Assembly (NCBI GenBank): GCA_035634255.1
Contig: DASQDI010000059.1
Location: forward strand, 1 to 53,231
DNA from: DATLMR01 sp035634255
GTDB taxonomy: Bacteria > Acidobacteriota > Blastocatellia > UBA7656
Direction of reading: 5' to 3'
DNA length: 53,231 bases
The translations under genes and the position numbers were made by a program. Numbering within the stretch: the first letter of the stretch is position 1; each line of letters starts with the position of its first letter. Positions 44,942 through 53,231 of the stretch are shown here, piece after piece. Under the pieces are notes generated by a model. It searched no databases. It was not told where the DNA came from and saw only the letters and a program-made list of their open reading frames with translations.

Positions 44942-45688
44942 TCAAACCTCGATCTGCGCGAGCAGGGGGAAGTGGTCCGACGCCTGCGCGAAGGCGGGGC
45001 TGCCGTTCACCACCCGGCAATCTTTAAGGCGCTGGGCGAAAGGCGCGGGCAGAAATACGTAATCGAGCCGCACGTGCGGGTCCCAGGTGGGGAAGGTGAA
45101 CCCCTTATCGACCGGGTGAAGGACGCGGAAGCCGTCCACGTAGCTCGCTTCGAGCATGATCTGGATCGTCTCCCATCGGATCTTTCCGCCGCTCAGCCAC
45201 ACGAGCGCGCGGAGGCGGGGCGGCAAGCGCCTCGTGTCGAGCGGCTCGCCGGGGGCCAGGGTGTTGAAGTCCCCCAGCAAAACGTGAAAGCCTTCCTGGT
45301 GTTGTTCGATGCCTTTGAGCAGGGCGCGCAGCTCGCGGACTCTTCGTCGCTCGGTGAGGTTGGAGTGGATGGCGCTCAGGTGCAGCCCGAAGATGCGGAC
45401 CTCGACCTCCTTGGGGACAATCTCAAGGAAAGGGTGCCTCGCCCCCGGCGGCCTGTGCCATTCGTGGTGCGCGATCTCCAGCCTGCTCATGAAGCCGAGC
45501 GAATGTCCGGGCCGCGCCGCCCACGTCCTCATGCCCGTCTTCTCCGCCACCTGCTCGATGACTCGCGGCTGGCTGGCCTCCTGAAAGACCACCACGTCGG
45601 GATCGATGTCGCGGATCACGGAGGCCAGGCGGTCCTCCCGCCCGGTCCCCCCGTATCGAATGTTGTAGCTCAACAGTCTCAGAGTCAC
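44942..45688 (-). CDS. Endonuclease/exonuclease/phosphatase-family protein
   Basis: This 248-residue protein has the EEP fold: LLSYNIRYGG, PDVVVFQEAS (catalytic Glu), LLGDFNTLAPGE (metal/catalytic Asp-Asn) and the C-terminal QASDHFPLLAQIEV (Asp-His pair). Members cut DNA, RNA or phospholipid headgroups; no feature chooses among them, and there is no signal peptide. It starts with GTG at 45,688, overlapping by four bases the stop of the nucleotidyltransferase-like gene, so both are made together. Confidence 0.9.
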   Translation of the reverse strand: MTLRLLSYNIRYGGTGREDRLASVIRDIDPDVVVFQEASQPRVIEQVAEKTGMRTWAARPGHSLGFMSRLEIAHHEWHRPPGARHPFLEIVPKEVEVRIFGLHLSAIHSNLTERRRVRELRALLKGIEQHQEGFHVLLGDFNTLAPGEPLDTRRLPPRLRALVWLSGGKIRWETIQIMLEASYVDGFRVLHPVDKGFTFPTWDPHVRLDYVFLPAPFAQRLKDCRVVNGSPAFAQASDHFPLLAQIEV

Positions 45689-46185
45689 GACGCTTCGGCC
45701 TTCTCTATGAGAGTGAGATAAGGCTGGCCCATCAGGTCGCCTCGGAGAAACATCACGAAATCCCTCGTGGCCTGAATATTGACCGGCCGCTTGACCATGC
45801 CCTGAAGCCTCTCGCGCAGCGGCACCAAATCCGGCGCGATGTCGGGGTCCTTATCGCTGAGCGGCTTCGAGTGAACCATGGGGATGTAAAACCCGTCCAG
45901 GATATAAAGGCTGATTACTTTGTCTCCGATGAGCGTGAGGTCGAGGTCACTGGTGCCCGGCCCGTCGGCGTCGAACGGCGCGCCGTCGGCCCACCGCGTG
46001 CCGGTGATGGAACTGCCGCGAAGGACCACGCCCGTCTCCTCGGGTATCCCCTCGCGCACCGCGTCGATAAATTGCTGGAGTCTTTGCGGGTCGCCCCCGA
46101 AGGCTAGCTGGATCACTTTTTCGCGCATCTCCTCGTCGGTCAGCTTCTGATCTTTCTTTTCCCCTTCCTTAATGTTCTCAGTCAT
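45685..46185 (-). CDS. Nucleotidyltransferase-like protein
   Basis: This 166-residue protein has the pattern of a small nucleotidyltransferase: VVLRGSSITGTRWADG, then GTSDLDLTLIGD, giving the G-S and D-x-D metal-binding residues. The ending (RDFVMFLRGDLMGQPYLT) also fits proteins of this kind. N-terminal ~25 residues are charged. I chose the ATG at 46185 because GGAG lies nine bases upstream; the frame to 46,365 continues into sequence unlike any family. Its partner gene encodes an EEP hydrolase, so a substrate-modifying pair is possible, but nothing shows the substrate. Confidence 0.78.
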   Translation of the reverse strand: MTENIKEGEKKDQKLTDEEMREKVIQLAFGGDPQRLQQFIDAVREGIPEETGVVLRGSSITGTRWADGAPFDADGPGTSDLDLTLIGDKVISLYILDGFYIPMVHSKPLSDKDPDIAPDLVPLRERLQGMVKRPVNIQATRDFVMFLRGDLMGQPYLTLIEKAEAS

Positions 46186-46374
46186 ACACAGGTGCTCCAT
46201 GATCGAACAGATTTTACCCGACATCACCCGCAAACCTGCCTTCGGGACGCCGGGAATCATAGAAAAGCAATAACCGTACCCTCGCAGGAGTTCCGGGCGA
46301 TTTTCGGAGGAGCACCTGAAAAAGTCCCGGCCCCCTCGCCCTTCGGCCGACGCCCTCCGACCCATCAGACCGCA

Positions 46375-46944
46375 TCAGGCCGTCAGAGTCTTCAGCAGAG
46401 CTTCGTGGCCATAAGGGATGACGACCTCGGCGATGAGGAGGTCCGGCTTTCGTATCGAGGCCACGCCCGCCGCGACGGCCGTCCGCACCGCGCCGACTTC
46501 GCCCGTCAACACGACAAGGCCTTTGCCACCCGGCTGATTCCGGGCCTCTATCAGGGAGACGGCCGCGGACTTAACCGCCGCATCGCCCGCGTAGATCGCG
46601 GGGGCGACTTCCTTCGTCTCTATGATCCCGATGGCCTCAACGCGGTCCACCTTCACGCGGCCCCTGATGGCGGCCGGGAGCTCGGGGTGGACGTTCTGAA
46701 TGATGAAGTGATCGAGCACGAGGCCGGCCGCCGTCTCAAGCCCGGCCCGGAGCGAAGCCTGCACGTCGGCCACGCTCCCCCCGATCATGATCAGGTACTT
46801 CCCGCGCGGGATGATGGCCGTCATGAGAAGATCGACCTGAGCCATCTTCATCATCGCGTCGACGGCTTCGATGCCTTTGGCTATCGACGAGGTCTCAAGG
46901 AAGCCTATGCACGGCCCTATCTTCGACAAGTCATTTGCGCTCAT
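46375..46944 (-). CDS. Tandem BMC-domain shell protein (BMC-T, PduT/CsoS1D-like class)
   Basis: This 189-residue protein contains two bacterial-microcompartment domains in a row: residues ~10-85 (CIGFLETSSIAKGIEAVDAM, PRGKYLIMIGGSVADVQASL) and ~100-185 (IGIIETKEVAPAIYAGDAA, GGKGLVVLTGEVGAVRTAV). Such trimers form shell facets and may have pores for cofactors or electrons; no cysteine is present at the pore, unlike iron-sulfur PduT. The striking point is isolation: no other shell or signature enzyme genes are in the window. It could be a satellite gene for a microcompartment encoded elsewhere, or a repurposed protein. Confidence 0.9.
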   Translation of the reverse strand: MSANDLSKIGPCIGFLETSSIAKGIEAVDAMMKMAQVDLLMTAIIPRGKYLIMIGGSVADVQASLRAGLETAAGLVLDHFIIQNVHPELPAAIRGRVKVDRVEAIGIIETKEVAPAIYAGDAAVKSAAVSLIEARNQPGGKGLVVLTGEVGAVRTAVAAGVASIRKPDLLIAEVVIPYGHEALLKTLTA

Positions 46945-47072
46945 ATTTGCCTTTTATATCTCGCTCGCTTTCGCATGATCTTCGAACCGCTCTCAACCGC
47001 AACGCAGATGTTACCAATCGTTTCCCCGTTTGTCATCGCGCCGCGCCGCGGCGGGCATCGAGACGTTAGAGC

Positions 47073-48083
47073 TCACGCTTTGCGGCGAACTCTCAACACG
47101 GCGATCTTGGTGGAGTGGTTGAAAGGCGAGGGGTCGATCAAAGGAGGCGTGACTAGCGTCTGAGGGTACCCGGTGAAGTCGGGCGGCACCGCGATCAACT
47201 CTTCAACGCTCAGGTACCCGTCGGAGCACAACGATTCCAGCTCTCTCATATAGTCCGCGCCGCTCACAAAGAGGGCGTTGTTGATGGAGACCAGGTGGCC
47301 CCCGTCGTTGATCAGGGGGCGCACCTTATTGATCAGCCGGGCGTGATTTTTTTCAAGGTCTATGACGCCCCCCTTCGTCGCGGCGAAGAAGGGAGGGTCG
47401 AGGAAGACGCAGTCGAATCTCTCGCCTGCCCGCTTCAGGCGGTTCATATGCGGCCAGAAGTCTCCGGTCTGAAAATCCTTCCTGTTAATGGGGAAGCCGT
47501 TTAGCGTGTAAGAAGTCTTCGCGACGTTGAGGAAGAGGCGGCTCCGGTCGAACTGGACGACGCGCGCGGCACCCGACGCTTGCGCGGCCACGCCGAGGCT
47601 CCCCGTGTACGCGAACGTGTTCAAAACGGTCTTGCCTCCGAGGCGGCGGAGCGCCCAATCGCGCAGGTTTCGCGTGTCGAGGTAAAGGCTCGCGTCCCGG
47701 TTCATGGAGAGGTCGAGGGCGTACCAGACTCCGTGCTCGCGGACGCGGCGGTTGGCGGCGGTCCCGTAAACGAGCGCCCCGCGGCTCTCCTGGGCTTCGG
47801 GGCTGTTGCGCGCCTTCAGAATCATCGCGCGGACCCACGGGAGCCGGGCCTGAAAGAATTGGCGGGCCGCGTCTACCGCGGGCAACCCCCGTTCGGGCGG
47901 GTGGGCGTAGTTGTGCAGTAATATCGTCTCCGCGTACAGGTCGGCCGCGAGGTCGGGGCACCCCTCCGTGAACCCGTTGAAGAGGCGAAAAGCCGTCTCA
48001 TGGCTCGCATCGAACAGCCCTGCCCGGGCGGCAAGGGCGCGGTCAAGCAGGGTAGTGATCTGTTCGGCGCTCAATGAATTCAC
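47073..48083 (-). CDS. RlmI/RlmK-like rRNA methyltransferase
   Basis: This 336-residue protein resembles 23S rRNA m5C/m2G methyltransferases: TVLNTFAYTGSLGVAAQASG as the SAM site (motif I), FDCVFLDPPFFAATKGG as motif IV, and LVSINNALFVSGADYMRELE near the end. It has an N-terminal extension (~110 residues, from ALAARAGLFDASHETAFRLFNG) that looks like a lone PUA-like/RNA-binding arm. The start is a GTG at 48,083; no ATG fits the family N-terminus. It stands 47 bases downstream of the ADOP permease gene on the same strand. Confidence 0.85.
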   Translation of the reverse strand: MNSLSAEQITTLLDRALAARAGLFDASHETAFRLFNGFTEGCPDLAADLYAETILLHNYAHPPERGLPAVDAARQFFQARLPWVRAMILKARNSPEAQESRGALVYGTAANRRVREHGVWYALDLSMNRDASLYLDTRNLRDWALRRLGGKTVLNTFAYTGSLGVAAQASGAARVVQFDRSRLFLNVAKTSYTLNGFPINRKDFQTGDFWPHMNRLKRAGERFDCVFLDPPFFAATKGGVIDLEKNHARLINKVRPLINDGGHLVSINNALFVSGADYMRELESLCSDGYLSVEELIAVPPDFTGYPQTLVTPPLIDPSPFNHSTKIAVLRVRRKA

Positions 48084-48130
48084 CCGTAATCGTTATATCA
48101 CGAGCGCCGACAGGATTCACCCGGCAGACC

Positions 48131-50830
48131 TCATTCGTACCTGAGCGCCACCATCGGATCGACCCTCGTCGCGCGCCGCGCGGGCAGGTAGCAGGCCAGC
48201 AGAGCTACGGCGCTCAGTACGGCGGTCAACATGGCGTAGCTCAGGGGGTCGCTGGCGCTCACTCCGAACAGGAGGTCCGACAGCAGGCTCGACATTAAGC
48301 GGGCCAGGCCGAAAGCCGCCGCCAGCCCTATCGATATTCCGATGACGGTCAGGACCATGCCCTGCCCGACGATGAGCATGAGCACGTCGCGCGGGCGGGC
48401 GCCCATCGCCATCCGGATGCCGATCTCGTGCGTGCGTTGCGTCACCGTGTACGACATCACCCCGTAGATGCCCACCGCCGCGAGCAGGAGCGCGAGCACC
48501 GCGAACCCGGACAGCAGCACCATAGTCAACCTCTGCAACCCCACCGAATTCCCCATCAACTGATCCATCGAGCGAGTGTTGTAGACCGGCAGCTCTTTGT
48601 CGAGGGAGCGGATTGTCTGCTCGACGGTCGTCCCGAACGCGAGCGGGTTGCCCCGAGTGCGGGCGATCAAGGCCACGAAGCGCGCGGGCTCCTGCGTCAG
48701 GGGCAGGTACGCTTGAATAGGGGTCTCCCTGTTTACGCCGTTCAGCTTTACGTCGGAAACTACCCCGACGACTTCGCGCCACGGGGTTTTGTCTTCGGGC
48801 CAGCCCTGCTTCAGGCGCTTCCCAATCGGGTCCTCGTCCGGCCAGATGCGCTTTGCCAGAGACTCGTTGATCACGACCACATGGGGCGAGCCCGAGACAT
48901 CGGCCTCGCTGAATACGCGGCCCTTCAGGAGCCTTATGCCGAGGGTCTCGAAGAAGTTCGAGCTTATGGGTACGAATGACGCGCTCGGCAATTCCGCGCG
49001 CTCGGGGACCGGCTTGTCCGCGGCGATGAAAATGGACTGCCATTCCGACCCGTCGATGGGCAGGGACATAGTCAGCGCCGCCGACTCCACGCCCGGCAGC
49101 GCTTCGACCTGCTGGATGCATTCGTTGTAAAAATTCCGCCGCCTGTCCTGCGTGTAGGCTTCCCCCGCCATTATGAACCGCATCGTCAGCAGGTTGTCCG
49201 CGTTAAAGCCGGGGTCAACGCTCATTAAACGCGAGACCGTGCGCAGCATCAGCCCCGCGCCGATCAGGAGCACGAGGGCGAGCCCGACTTCGGCTACGAG
49301 CAGTATCTTCCGGGTCCGCTCGCGCAACGAGCCGCCCGTGGACCTCCCGCCTTCTTTAAGAGCGCCCTGAAGACTCGTCCCCGAAGCCTGCAACGCCGGG
49401 AGCAGGCCGAACAGGAGGCCGGTCAGCAGGGATACTCCAAGAGTGAAGATGAAGACAGTCTCGTTCATCTTCACCTGCCCAAGGCGAGGGACGTTCGGAG
49501 GGACGAGGGCCATCAGGCCGCTCACCGCCCATGCCCCGATCAGCAGGCCCGCCGCCCCGCCAGCCAGAGCGATCAGCACGCTCTCGCTCAAAAACTGGCG
49601 CACGATGCGGCCCCGCCCCGCGCCGAGGGCGAGCCGGACCGCGATCTCTTTCTGCCGCTCCGCCGAGCGCACCAGAGTCAGGTTCGCTACGTTCACGCAG
49701 GCGATCAGCAGCACGAAGCCCACGGCGGCCAGCAGTATGATCAGGGTCGGGCGCACGTTCTCGACGAAGACATCTATGAGGCTCTGCGCCGTCGCGCTGT
49801 TGCCGCTGTTGGTGGCGGGGTATTCCTGTTCGAGCTGGGCGGCCAGAGCCTTCATCTCTTCGTTCGCCTGCGCGACGGGGACCCCCTCTTTCAACCGCGC
49901 CAGCGCGAACAGGGAGAAGTGGTTGCCCCGGTCCAGCAGCCCCCCCGTCTTCTGCGCGAGCGAGAGGCCGAGCGGGACGTAAAGGTCGTCGCGGCGGATG
50001 TATTCAAAGTCGGGCGGCAACACTCCGATGATCGTGTATTGAATCTGGTCCACCTTGATCGTGGAGTCGATGATGTCGGGAGCGCCGCCGAATTGCTCTT
50101 TCCATAAGCCGTGGCTGATGATCGCGGTCGGCGTCGCTCCGGGCGAGTCGTCCTGATCGGTGAAGGACCGGCCGAGTTGCGGCGACGCGCCGAGGAGCCG
50201 GAAGAAATTCCAGTTGACCCTGCGGCCCTGCAACCTGACGGGCCTGTCGACTCCGGTCAGGTTGAACGAGCTCCCCTGATAAGCCGCCATCTCGTCGAAG
50301 GACTGAGCCCTCTCGCTCCAGTCCTTGTAGTTCGGGTACGCGGCCCCCATCCTGTCGCCGTCGCGGCTCTTCTCCGCGAGGATCACGAGCCGGTCCGAGT
50401 CGGCGTAGGGCAGGGGGCGGAGCAGTACCGCGTAGACGACGCTGAACATCGCCGTGTTCGCGCCGATGCCGAGGGCCATGGTCAGCACCGCGACTACAGT
50501 AAAGCCGGGGCTCTTCGCCAGCACGCGAACGCCGTAGCGAATATCCTGCCATAAATCTCTGATCATACTCTTCCTCCCCTCCCCCAGGGCTACCGGATTG
50601 TCTCTGACCCCGCGCTCCACCTGCCGCAACTCCCTCACGAGCACGGGGCAGTCGCTCAGCTCGACCAGCGCCGCGCGGTATGCGTCCTCTTCGGCGGCGC
50701 CGCAGGCGCACAGCTCTTCGTAGCGATCCTCAAGGTGCTGAGCCAGCTCCTCGATGATCTCGGACTCGCGGGTCGGCTCGATGCCGAGACTCGCGAGCCT
50801 TCCCATTACTTCGGCCTTCCAGTTACGCAT
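48131..50830 (-). CDS. ADOP-type permease with N-terminal prefix domain
   Basis: This ~899-residue protein is a second large permease of the acidobacterial duplicated-orphan type. Residues ~1-95 are the soluble prefix domain (RNWKAEVMGRLASLGIEPT, EIIEELAQHLEDRYEELCA) found in members coupled to PadR. Then come two MacB/FtsX units, with RYGVRVLAKSPGFTVVAVL, LLAAVGFVLLIACVNVANL, and AAVGIYGVMSYTVTQRTHE; it ends CYLPARRATRVDPMVALRYE. No ATPase gene is nearby. ATG 50830 overlaps the PadR stop by eight bases, so it is translated from the PadR transcript. It shares the same architecture as the permease at 25,672-28,080, which lacks the prefix. Confidence 0.93.
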   Translation of the reverse strand: MRNWKAEVMGRLASLGIEPTRESEIIEELAQHLEDRYEELCACGAAEEDAYRAALVELSDCPVLVRELRQVERGVRDNPVALGEGRKSMIRDLWQDIRYGVRVLAKSPGFTVVAVLTMALGIGANTAMFSVVYAVLLRPLPYADSDRLVILAEKSRDGDRMGAAYPNYKDWSERAQSFDEMAAYQGSSFNLTGVDRPVRLQGRRVNWNFFRLLGASPQLGRSFTDQDDSPGATPTAIISHGLWKEQFGGAPDIIDSTIKVDQIQYTIIGVLPPDFEYIRRDDLYVPLGLSLAQKTGGLLDRGNHFSLFALARLKEGVPVAQANEEMKALAAQLEQEYPATNSGNSATAQSLIDVFVENVRPTLIILLAAVGFVLLIACVNVANLTLVRSAERQKEIAVRLALGAGRGRIVRQFLSESVLIALAGGAAGLLIGAWAVSGLMALVPPNVPRLGQVKMNETVFIFTLGVSLLTGLLFGLLPALQASGTSLQGALKEGGRSTGGSLRERTRKILLVAEVGLALVLLIGAGLMLRTVSRLMSVDPGFNADNLLTMRFIMAGEAYTQDRRRNFYNECIQQVEALPGVESAALTMSLPIDGSEWQSIFIAADKPVPERAELPSASFVPISSNFFETLGIRLLKGRVFSEADVSGSPHVVVINESLAKRIWPDEDPIGKRLKQGWPEDKTPWREVVGVVSDVKLNGVNRETPIQAYLPLTQEPARFVALIARTRGNPLAFGTTVEQTIRSLDKELPVYNTRSMDQLMGNSVGLQRLTMVLLSGFAVLALLLAAVGIYGVMSYTVTQRTHEIGIRMAMGARPRDVLMLIVGQGMVLTVIGISIGLAAAFGLARLMSSLLSDLLFGVSASDPLSYAMLTAVLSAVALLACYLPARRATRVDPMVALRYE

Positions 50831-51167
50831 TTTCAGGACCCGTGATGCGATTGATCGCTTCCACAAAAGCGCGCCAGTTGGTGCGCTGGGCGGCCAGCAC
50901 CTTCCTGCCCTCGGGGGTCAGCTTGTAATAACGCCGCCGCCGCTGGCCCGCCTTCTCGACCCACCGGCCCTCGATCCACCCGCGCTTCTCAAGGCGGTAG
51001 AGCAGGGGGTAGAGCGAGGCGACGTTGAATTGAAGAAAGCCTTCCGAGCGGGACTCGATCAATTTGCTGATCTCGTAGCCGTGCCGGGGGCGACCCTCGA
51101 CCAGCGAGAGGATCAGCAACTCGGCGCTGCCCTTCTTTAGCTCTCGATCTAAGATTTGAGTAATCAT
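50823..51167 (-). CDS. PadR-family transcriptional regulator
   Basis: This ~114-residue protein has the PadR winged helix: ELLILSLVEGRPRHGYEISK, LQFNVASLYPLLYRLEKRGW, RRRYYKLTPEGRKVL. It would repress its own operon, which includes the ADOP permease, and release on binding a signal molecule or stress. I choose ATG 51167: a strong promoter ends just upstream and would give a leader of only about nine bases, which fits the missing ribosome-binding site. An in-frame GTG at 51,182 is the alternative. An inverted repeat covers the start (see the regulatory entries). Confidence 0.92.
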   Translation of the reverse strand: MITQILDRELKKGSAELLILSLVEGRPRHGYEISKLIESRSEGFLQFNVASLYPLLYRLEKRGWIEGRWVEKAGQRRRRYYKLTPEGRKVLAAQRTNWRAFVEAINRITGPENA

Positions 51168-51201
51168 ATGTTGTTGAGGCACATATTATTCTGAAACATA
51201 T
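51166..51201. promoter_or_regulatory. PadR operator-like ATATGT/ACATAT sites
   Basis: ATATGT (51,166-51,171) and ACATAT (51,181-51,186) form a perfect inverted repeat with nine bases between them. A third ACATAT (51,196-51,201) lies 15 bases further on. The sites overlap the PadR start codon, the -10 and the spacer of its promoter, as expected for self-repression. Confidence 0.65.
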
Positions 51202-51212
51202 TGCATTGTCAA
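51183..51212 (-). promoter_or_regulatory. Promoter of the padR-permease operon
   Basis: On the minus strand, a perfect TTGACA (51,207-51,212), an 18-base spacer and TAATAT (51,183-51,188) make a near-consensus housekeeping promoter. Transcription would begin about 9 bases before the proposed ATG. Confidence 0.75.
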
Positions 51213-51517
51213 AGTTTTTTTCTGAAACGGGCGGGCCACTCTAAAAGCGGGATGAAACGGGCCGGATTATTTACAGATTTGGGCGTACTCCAGGGGGAAG
51301 GACTTTAAGGTAAATTTCAAATATAGCCACCTCCGGATGTTATTGGCTCTTGGCGTCAGCCTTGAACAGGTTTGCGATCATGTTCTAGGGGAGGATGCCC
51401 ATTGATTAACCAAGACCGTTTACACAAACATTCGGACCCTTCCCCGATTCAGAGATCCCCGCGCTCGCTTGCCGGGAGATCAGCCTTCTCCCTTTTCCTG
51501 CTTCAGTTTCACCCGAA
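51213..51517. other. Intergenic stretch without a gene
   Basis: About 305 bases between the PadR promoter and the protease remnant. GC is lower than in the rest of the window. A small 71-codon frame at 51,372-51,587 has no recognisable sequence and overlaps the protease gene, so it is not called. I see no RNA gene. Confidence 0.5.
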
Positions 51518-52794
51518 TCATTGGTTACTACTCGTAAGGAACACGTCCCAGGCCCAGCGCCCGAGCTGCGCGCCGCGCGAGTCATAGACCTTGGCCCGGT
51601 AGCGGAACCAGTTGCCGTGCTCGTCTCTGCGCTTCTTCTTTTTGTAATCTAAATCAAAGGCAATCACCCCGAGCGATGGAAGTGTGAACAGTTCCCCTGC
51701 TTCCGAAATGCCGTTGTGGTTCGCGTCCTGCCACAAACGCAATGACGAGAAGATCACATCGCTTGCGTTGATGCGCCCATCATTGTTCCCGCCATTTGCC
51801 GGCCTGTCGTATTCAGCCAGAGCGATGAACCCATTAGGTTGTAGCGATGACGGTTGGGGCGTGAAATTGCCGAACAACTCCTGCCCGTTATTGATGGCAC
51901 CGTTGCCGTTTCGGTCGAGCGTCAGCCAGGCATCATCCGGGCTGTTTACGGTCCAGGAAATACGGTCGGATGTGCCATCCGCGTCGATGTCAAAACTAAC
52001 GCCGTTGTAAGCGTCGGTGAGGTCGAACCCGTCCCCTTGTACGTCGATGAGAATGGGGCTCGGAGGGTCAGGCTTTATTATAGTCACATCCCCGCCATCG
52101 TTGCCGCCGCCGGTAGGGCAGTTATTTACGCACTGATTCAGGGTTGTGTGTTCTCCGCTTACATCTGCGGCGCAATCCCCGTTGTCACAACGGTAATAAT
52201 TAGAATTGCAGTAGGGTCGTGTCTCAGGCAGACAGTGCTCGATAGATTTAGCCGCGTCTCTTGCTTGAACATTTTGCGTGGCCATGACACAGCCGGACTG
52301 ACCCTGCATTATGCTGGCGCAAGTAAATGAATGGTTCAGCCCGATCACATGCCCATTTCGTGGGCCATCAGCGCGCCTATCTCCGTACTGGTCCGGGAAG
52401 GAACGCTCTCACTCAATCTTATAAAGTCATTAGAAGATGAGCCTATCCACTCGGCACACCCGCCTTCGATGTCAGAACTGCTGGTTTTCACAATAACGAT
52501 GTCCTTACCGTTCCTGCCATTCTCCTGATCAATCTCAAAATAGTAGCAGGTCACTTGAGCATTCCACATGGACATCGCTACTTGAAGACCGTTCCAGATG
52601 CTGGGGTCAGTATTACCGGTAGTTACATCCCAAGAGCTGTCTATATAAACAATAAGCTTCCTGCGCCCGTCCGCCACCGCCCCATGACCGAGGGGCGGTG
52701 TCAGATTAGGAGCGCAGGGCGGACATAGCTCCCTTGCCAAGGTCGGGAAATTAATCAATAAGGCGCATGAAACAAGACATAGAAACCTCCTCAT
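51518..52794 (-). pseudogene. Metzincin-like secreted protease, split by a one-base deletion
   Basis: Two frames on the minus strand form one gene. The upstream frame (52,345-52,794, 149 aa) has a signal peptide (RRFLCLVSCALLINFPTLA) and ends with AHEMGM then a stop. The downstream frame (51,518-52,348) begins IGLNHSFT. Adding one missing base at about 52,351 (GGCATGTG to GGCCATGTG on the coding strand) joins them as HEMGHVIGLNH, the metzincin zinc motif HExxHxxGxxH, followed by a possible Met-turn (CASIMQG). The rest holds a Cys-rich part (CNSNYYRCDNGDCA) and Ca-binding-like repeats (FDIDADGTSD, LDRNGNGAINNGQE, DANHNGISEAGE). It may be a true inactivated gene or a sequencing error. Confidence 0.8.
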
Positions 52795-52872
52795 AGCCTA
52801 AATCTCCATACGGGCTGAATGTAGTTGCCGTGTAGCGTTAATAATGGGAGGCTGCTAATTTAACCCCGGCAC

Positions 52873-53231
52873 TCATTGTTGAGAAGCGCGTTTACTCACT
52901 TCCGCTTTCAGGCGTTCCAACGAGCGGCCATAGCGTCGTGTTATATCCCGGCTGAGAGGGGTCGGTTCTTTCCCGACAGGGTCTAAAAGATTATTTTCGG
53001 TTACTGTGAAAACCCCGTAGGGGCCCGAAAGCATCCTCTTAACTTTGTTAGAAGGACTTTTCTCTACTACAAGCAGATACTTCTGGTTGACCGAAAGGAG
53101 TGGGTAGTGGCTCGTCTCCTGAATCAGGGTCACTCCGTCCAGGTTCAAAATGCCGCCTGATTGGAACACGAGAAACTCCTTTCCTTGAATGGGTAAAAGG
53201 GCTTCATCAATTTCTTTTGGGAGGGGCTCTG
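52873..53231 (-). CDS. Hypothetical protein, 5' partial at window end
   Basis: The minus-strand frame is open to the window edge, so the gene begins outside; a GTG at 53,169 is internal. The visible ~118 residues include KEFLVFQSGGILNLDGVTL, SHYPLLSVNQKYLLVVEKS, KVKRMLSGPYGVFTVTENN and a charged C-terminal helix. I know similar unnamed proteins from Acidobacteriota but have no function for them. It is on the same strand as the broken protease and ends 78 bases before its start, so they could be linked. Confidence 0.7.
   Translation of the reverse strand, partial: EPLPKEIDEALLPIQGKEFLVFQSGGILNLDGVTLIQETSHYPLLSVNQKYLLVVEKSPSNKVKRMLSGPYGVFTVTENNLLDPVGKEPTPLSRDITRRYGRSLERLKAEVSKRASQQ

Noticed and set aside
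38550..46944. A bacterial microcompartment locus formed by the class II aldolase and the BMC-T gene
   Set aside because: The two are over 7 kb apart with unrelated genes between and there is no other shell gene, so no locus can be claimed.
51372..51587. Small plus-strand frame of 71 codons
   Set aside because: No recognisable protein features, no ribosome-binding site of note, and it overlaps the protease remnant on the other strand.

Overview
The window reads as high-GC (roughly 65 %) bacterial DNA, most plausibly from an Acidobacteriota member (Blastocatellia-like). The clues are two large ATPase-less MacB/FtsX-type permeases of the acidobacterial ADOP kind, one coupled to a PadR regulator, an acyl-CoA catabolism gene set, and the overall gene mix. 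This is inferred from protein families; no rRNA or marker gene is present.

Region 1 (1-24,694, + strand) is an extracellular contractile injection system (eCIS, Afp/PVC/MAC-like) transcribed as one tight operon with many 4-bp stop/start overlaps. In order: tail sheath (5' end outside the window, with an Ala-rich repeat tract), tube, a gp26-like zinc-ribbon protein, a small conserved protein, a Pvc16-type tail terminator, an AAA+ ATPase, a small conserved protein, two cargo candidates, a CIS-tube/LysM pair (Afp7 split in two), a gp27-like hub and gp5-like spike (Afp8 split in two), a PAAR-like tip, gp25-like wedge, two baseplate J-like proteins, a tail protein I-like protein, a DUF6519/beta-helix protein and a small helical protein. 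Both cargo candidates carry the same CxC-x9-CxxC motif at the same residues (30, 32, 42, 45). The larger one combines that leader, a DUF4157 HExxH domain, a PIN-like nuclease domain and a long helical C-terminus. This is the most interesting part of the window.

Region 2 (24,797-28,080) has a YpfJ-type zinc metallopeptidase convergent with an ADOP permease.

Region 3 (28,366-40,273) is a catabolic island: phosphotriesterase-like hydrolase, acyl-CoA synthetase and SDR (+); ACAD11-like acyl-CoA dehydrogenase and SDR (-); a quinone-oxidoreductase-like MDR; an XRE regulator divergent from a small membrane protein; an acyl-CoA carboxylase carboxyltransferase; a class II aldolase; and an enoyl-CoA hydratase. 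Palindromes sit in the divergent intergenic regions, and a 131-bp element with near-perfect 32-bp inverted ends sits between two convergent genes.

Region 4 (40,444-53,231) is mixed: an exported PQQ-like beta-propeller, a zinc-ribbon protein, a methyltransferase, an exported truncated haemoglobin, two cupredoxin proteins, an EEP-family hydrolase, a nucleotidyltransferase, an isolated tandem-domain microcompartment shell protein, an RlmI-like methyltransferase, and a PadR/ADOP pair with a readable promoter and operator. The last ~2 kb has lower GC and holds a metzincin-like protease gene broken by one missing base, plus a partial gene running off the end.
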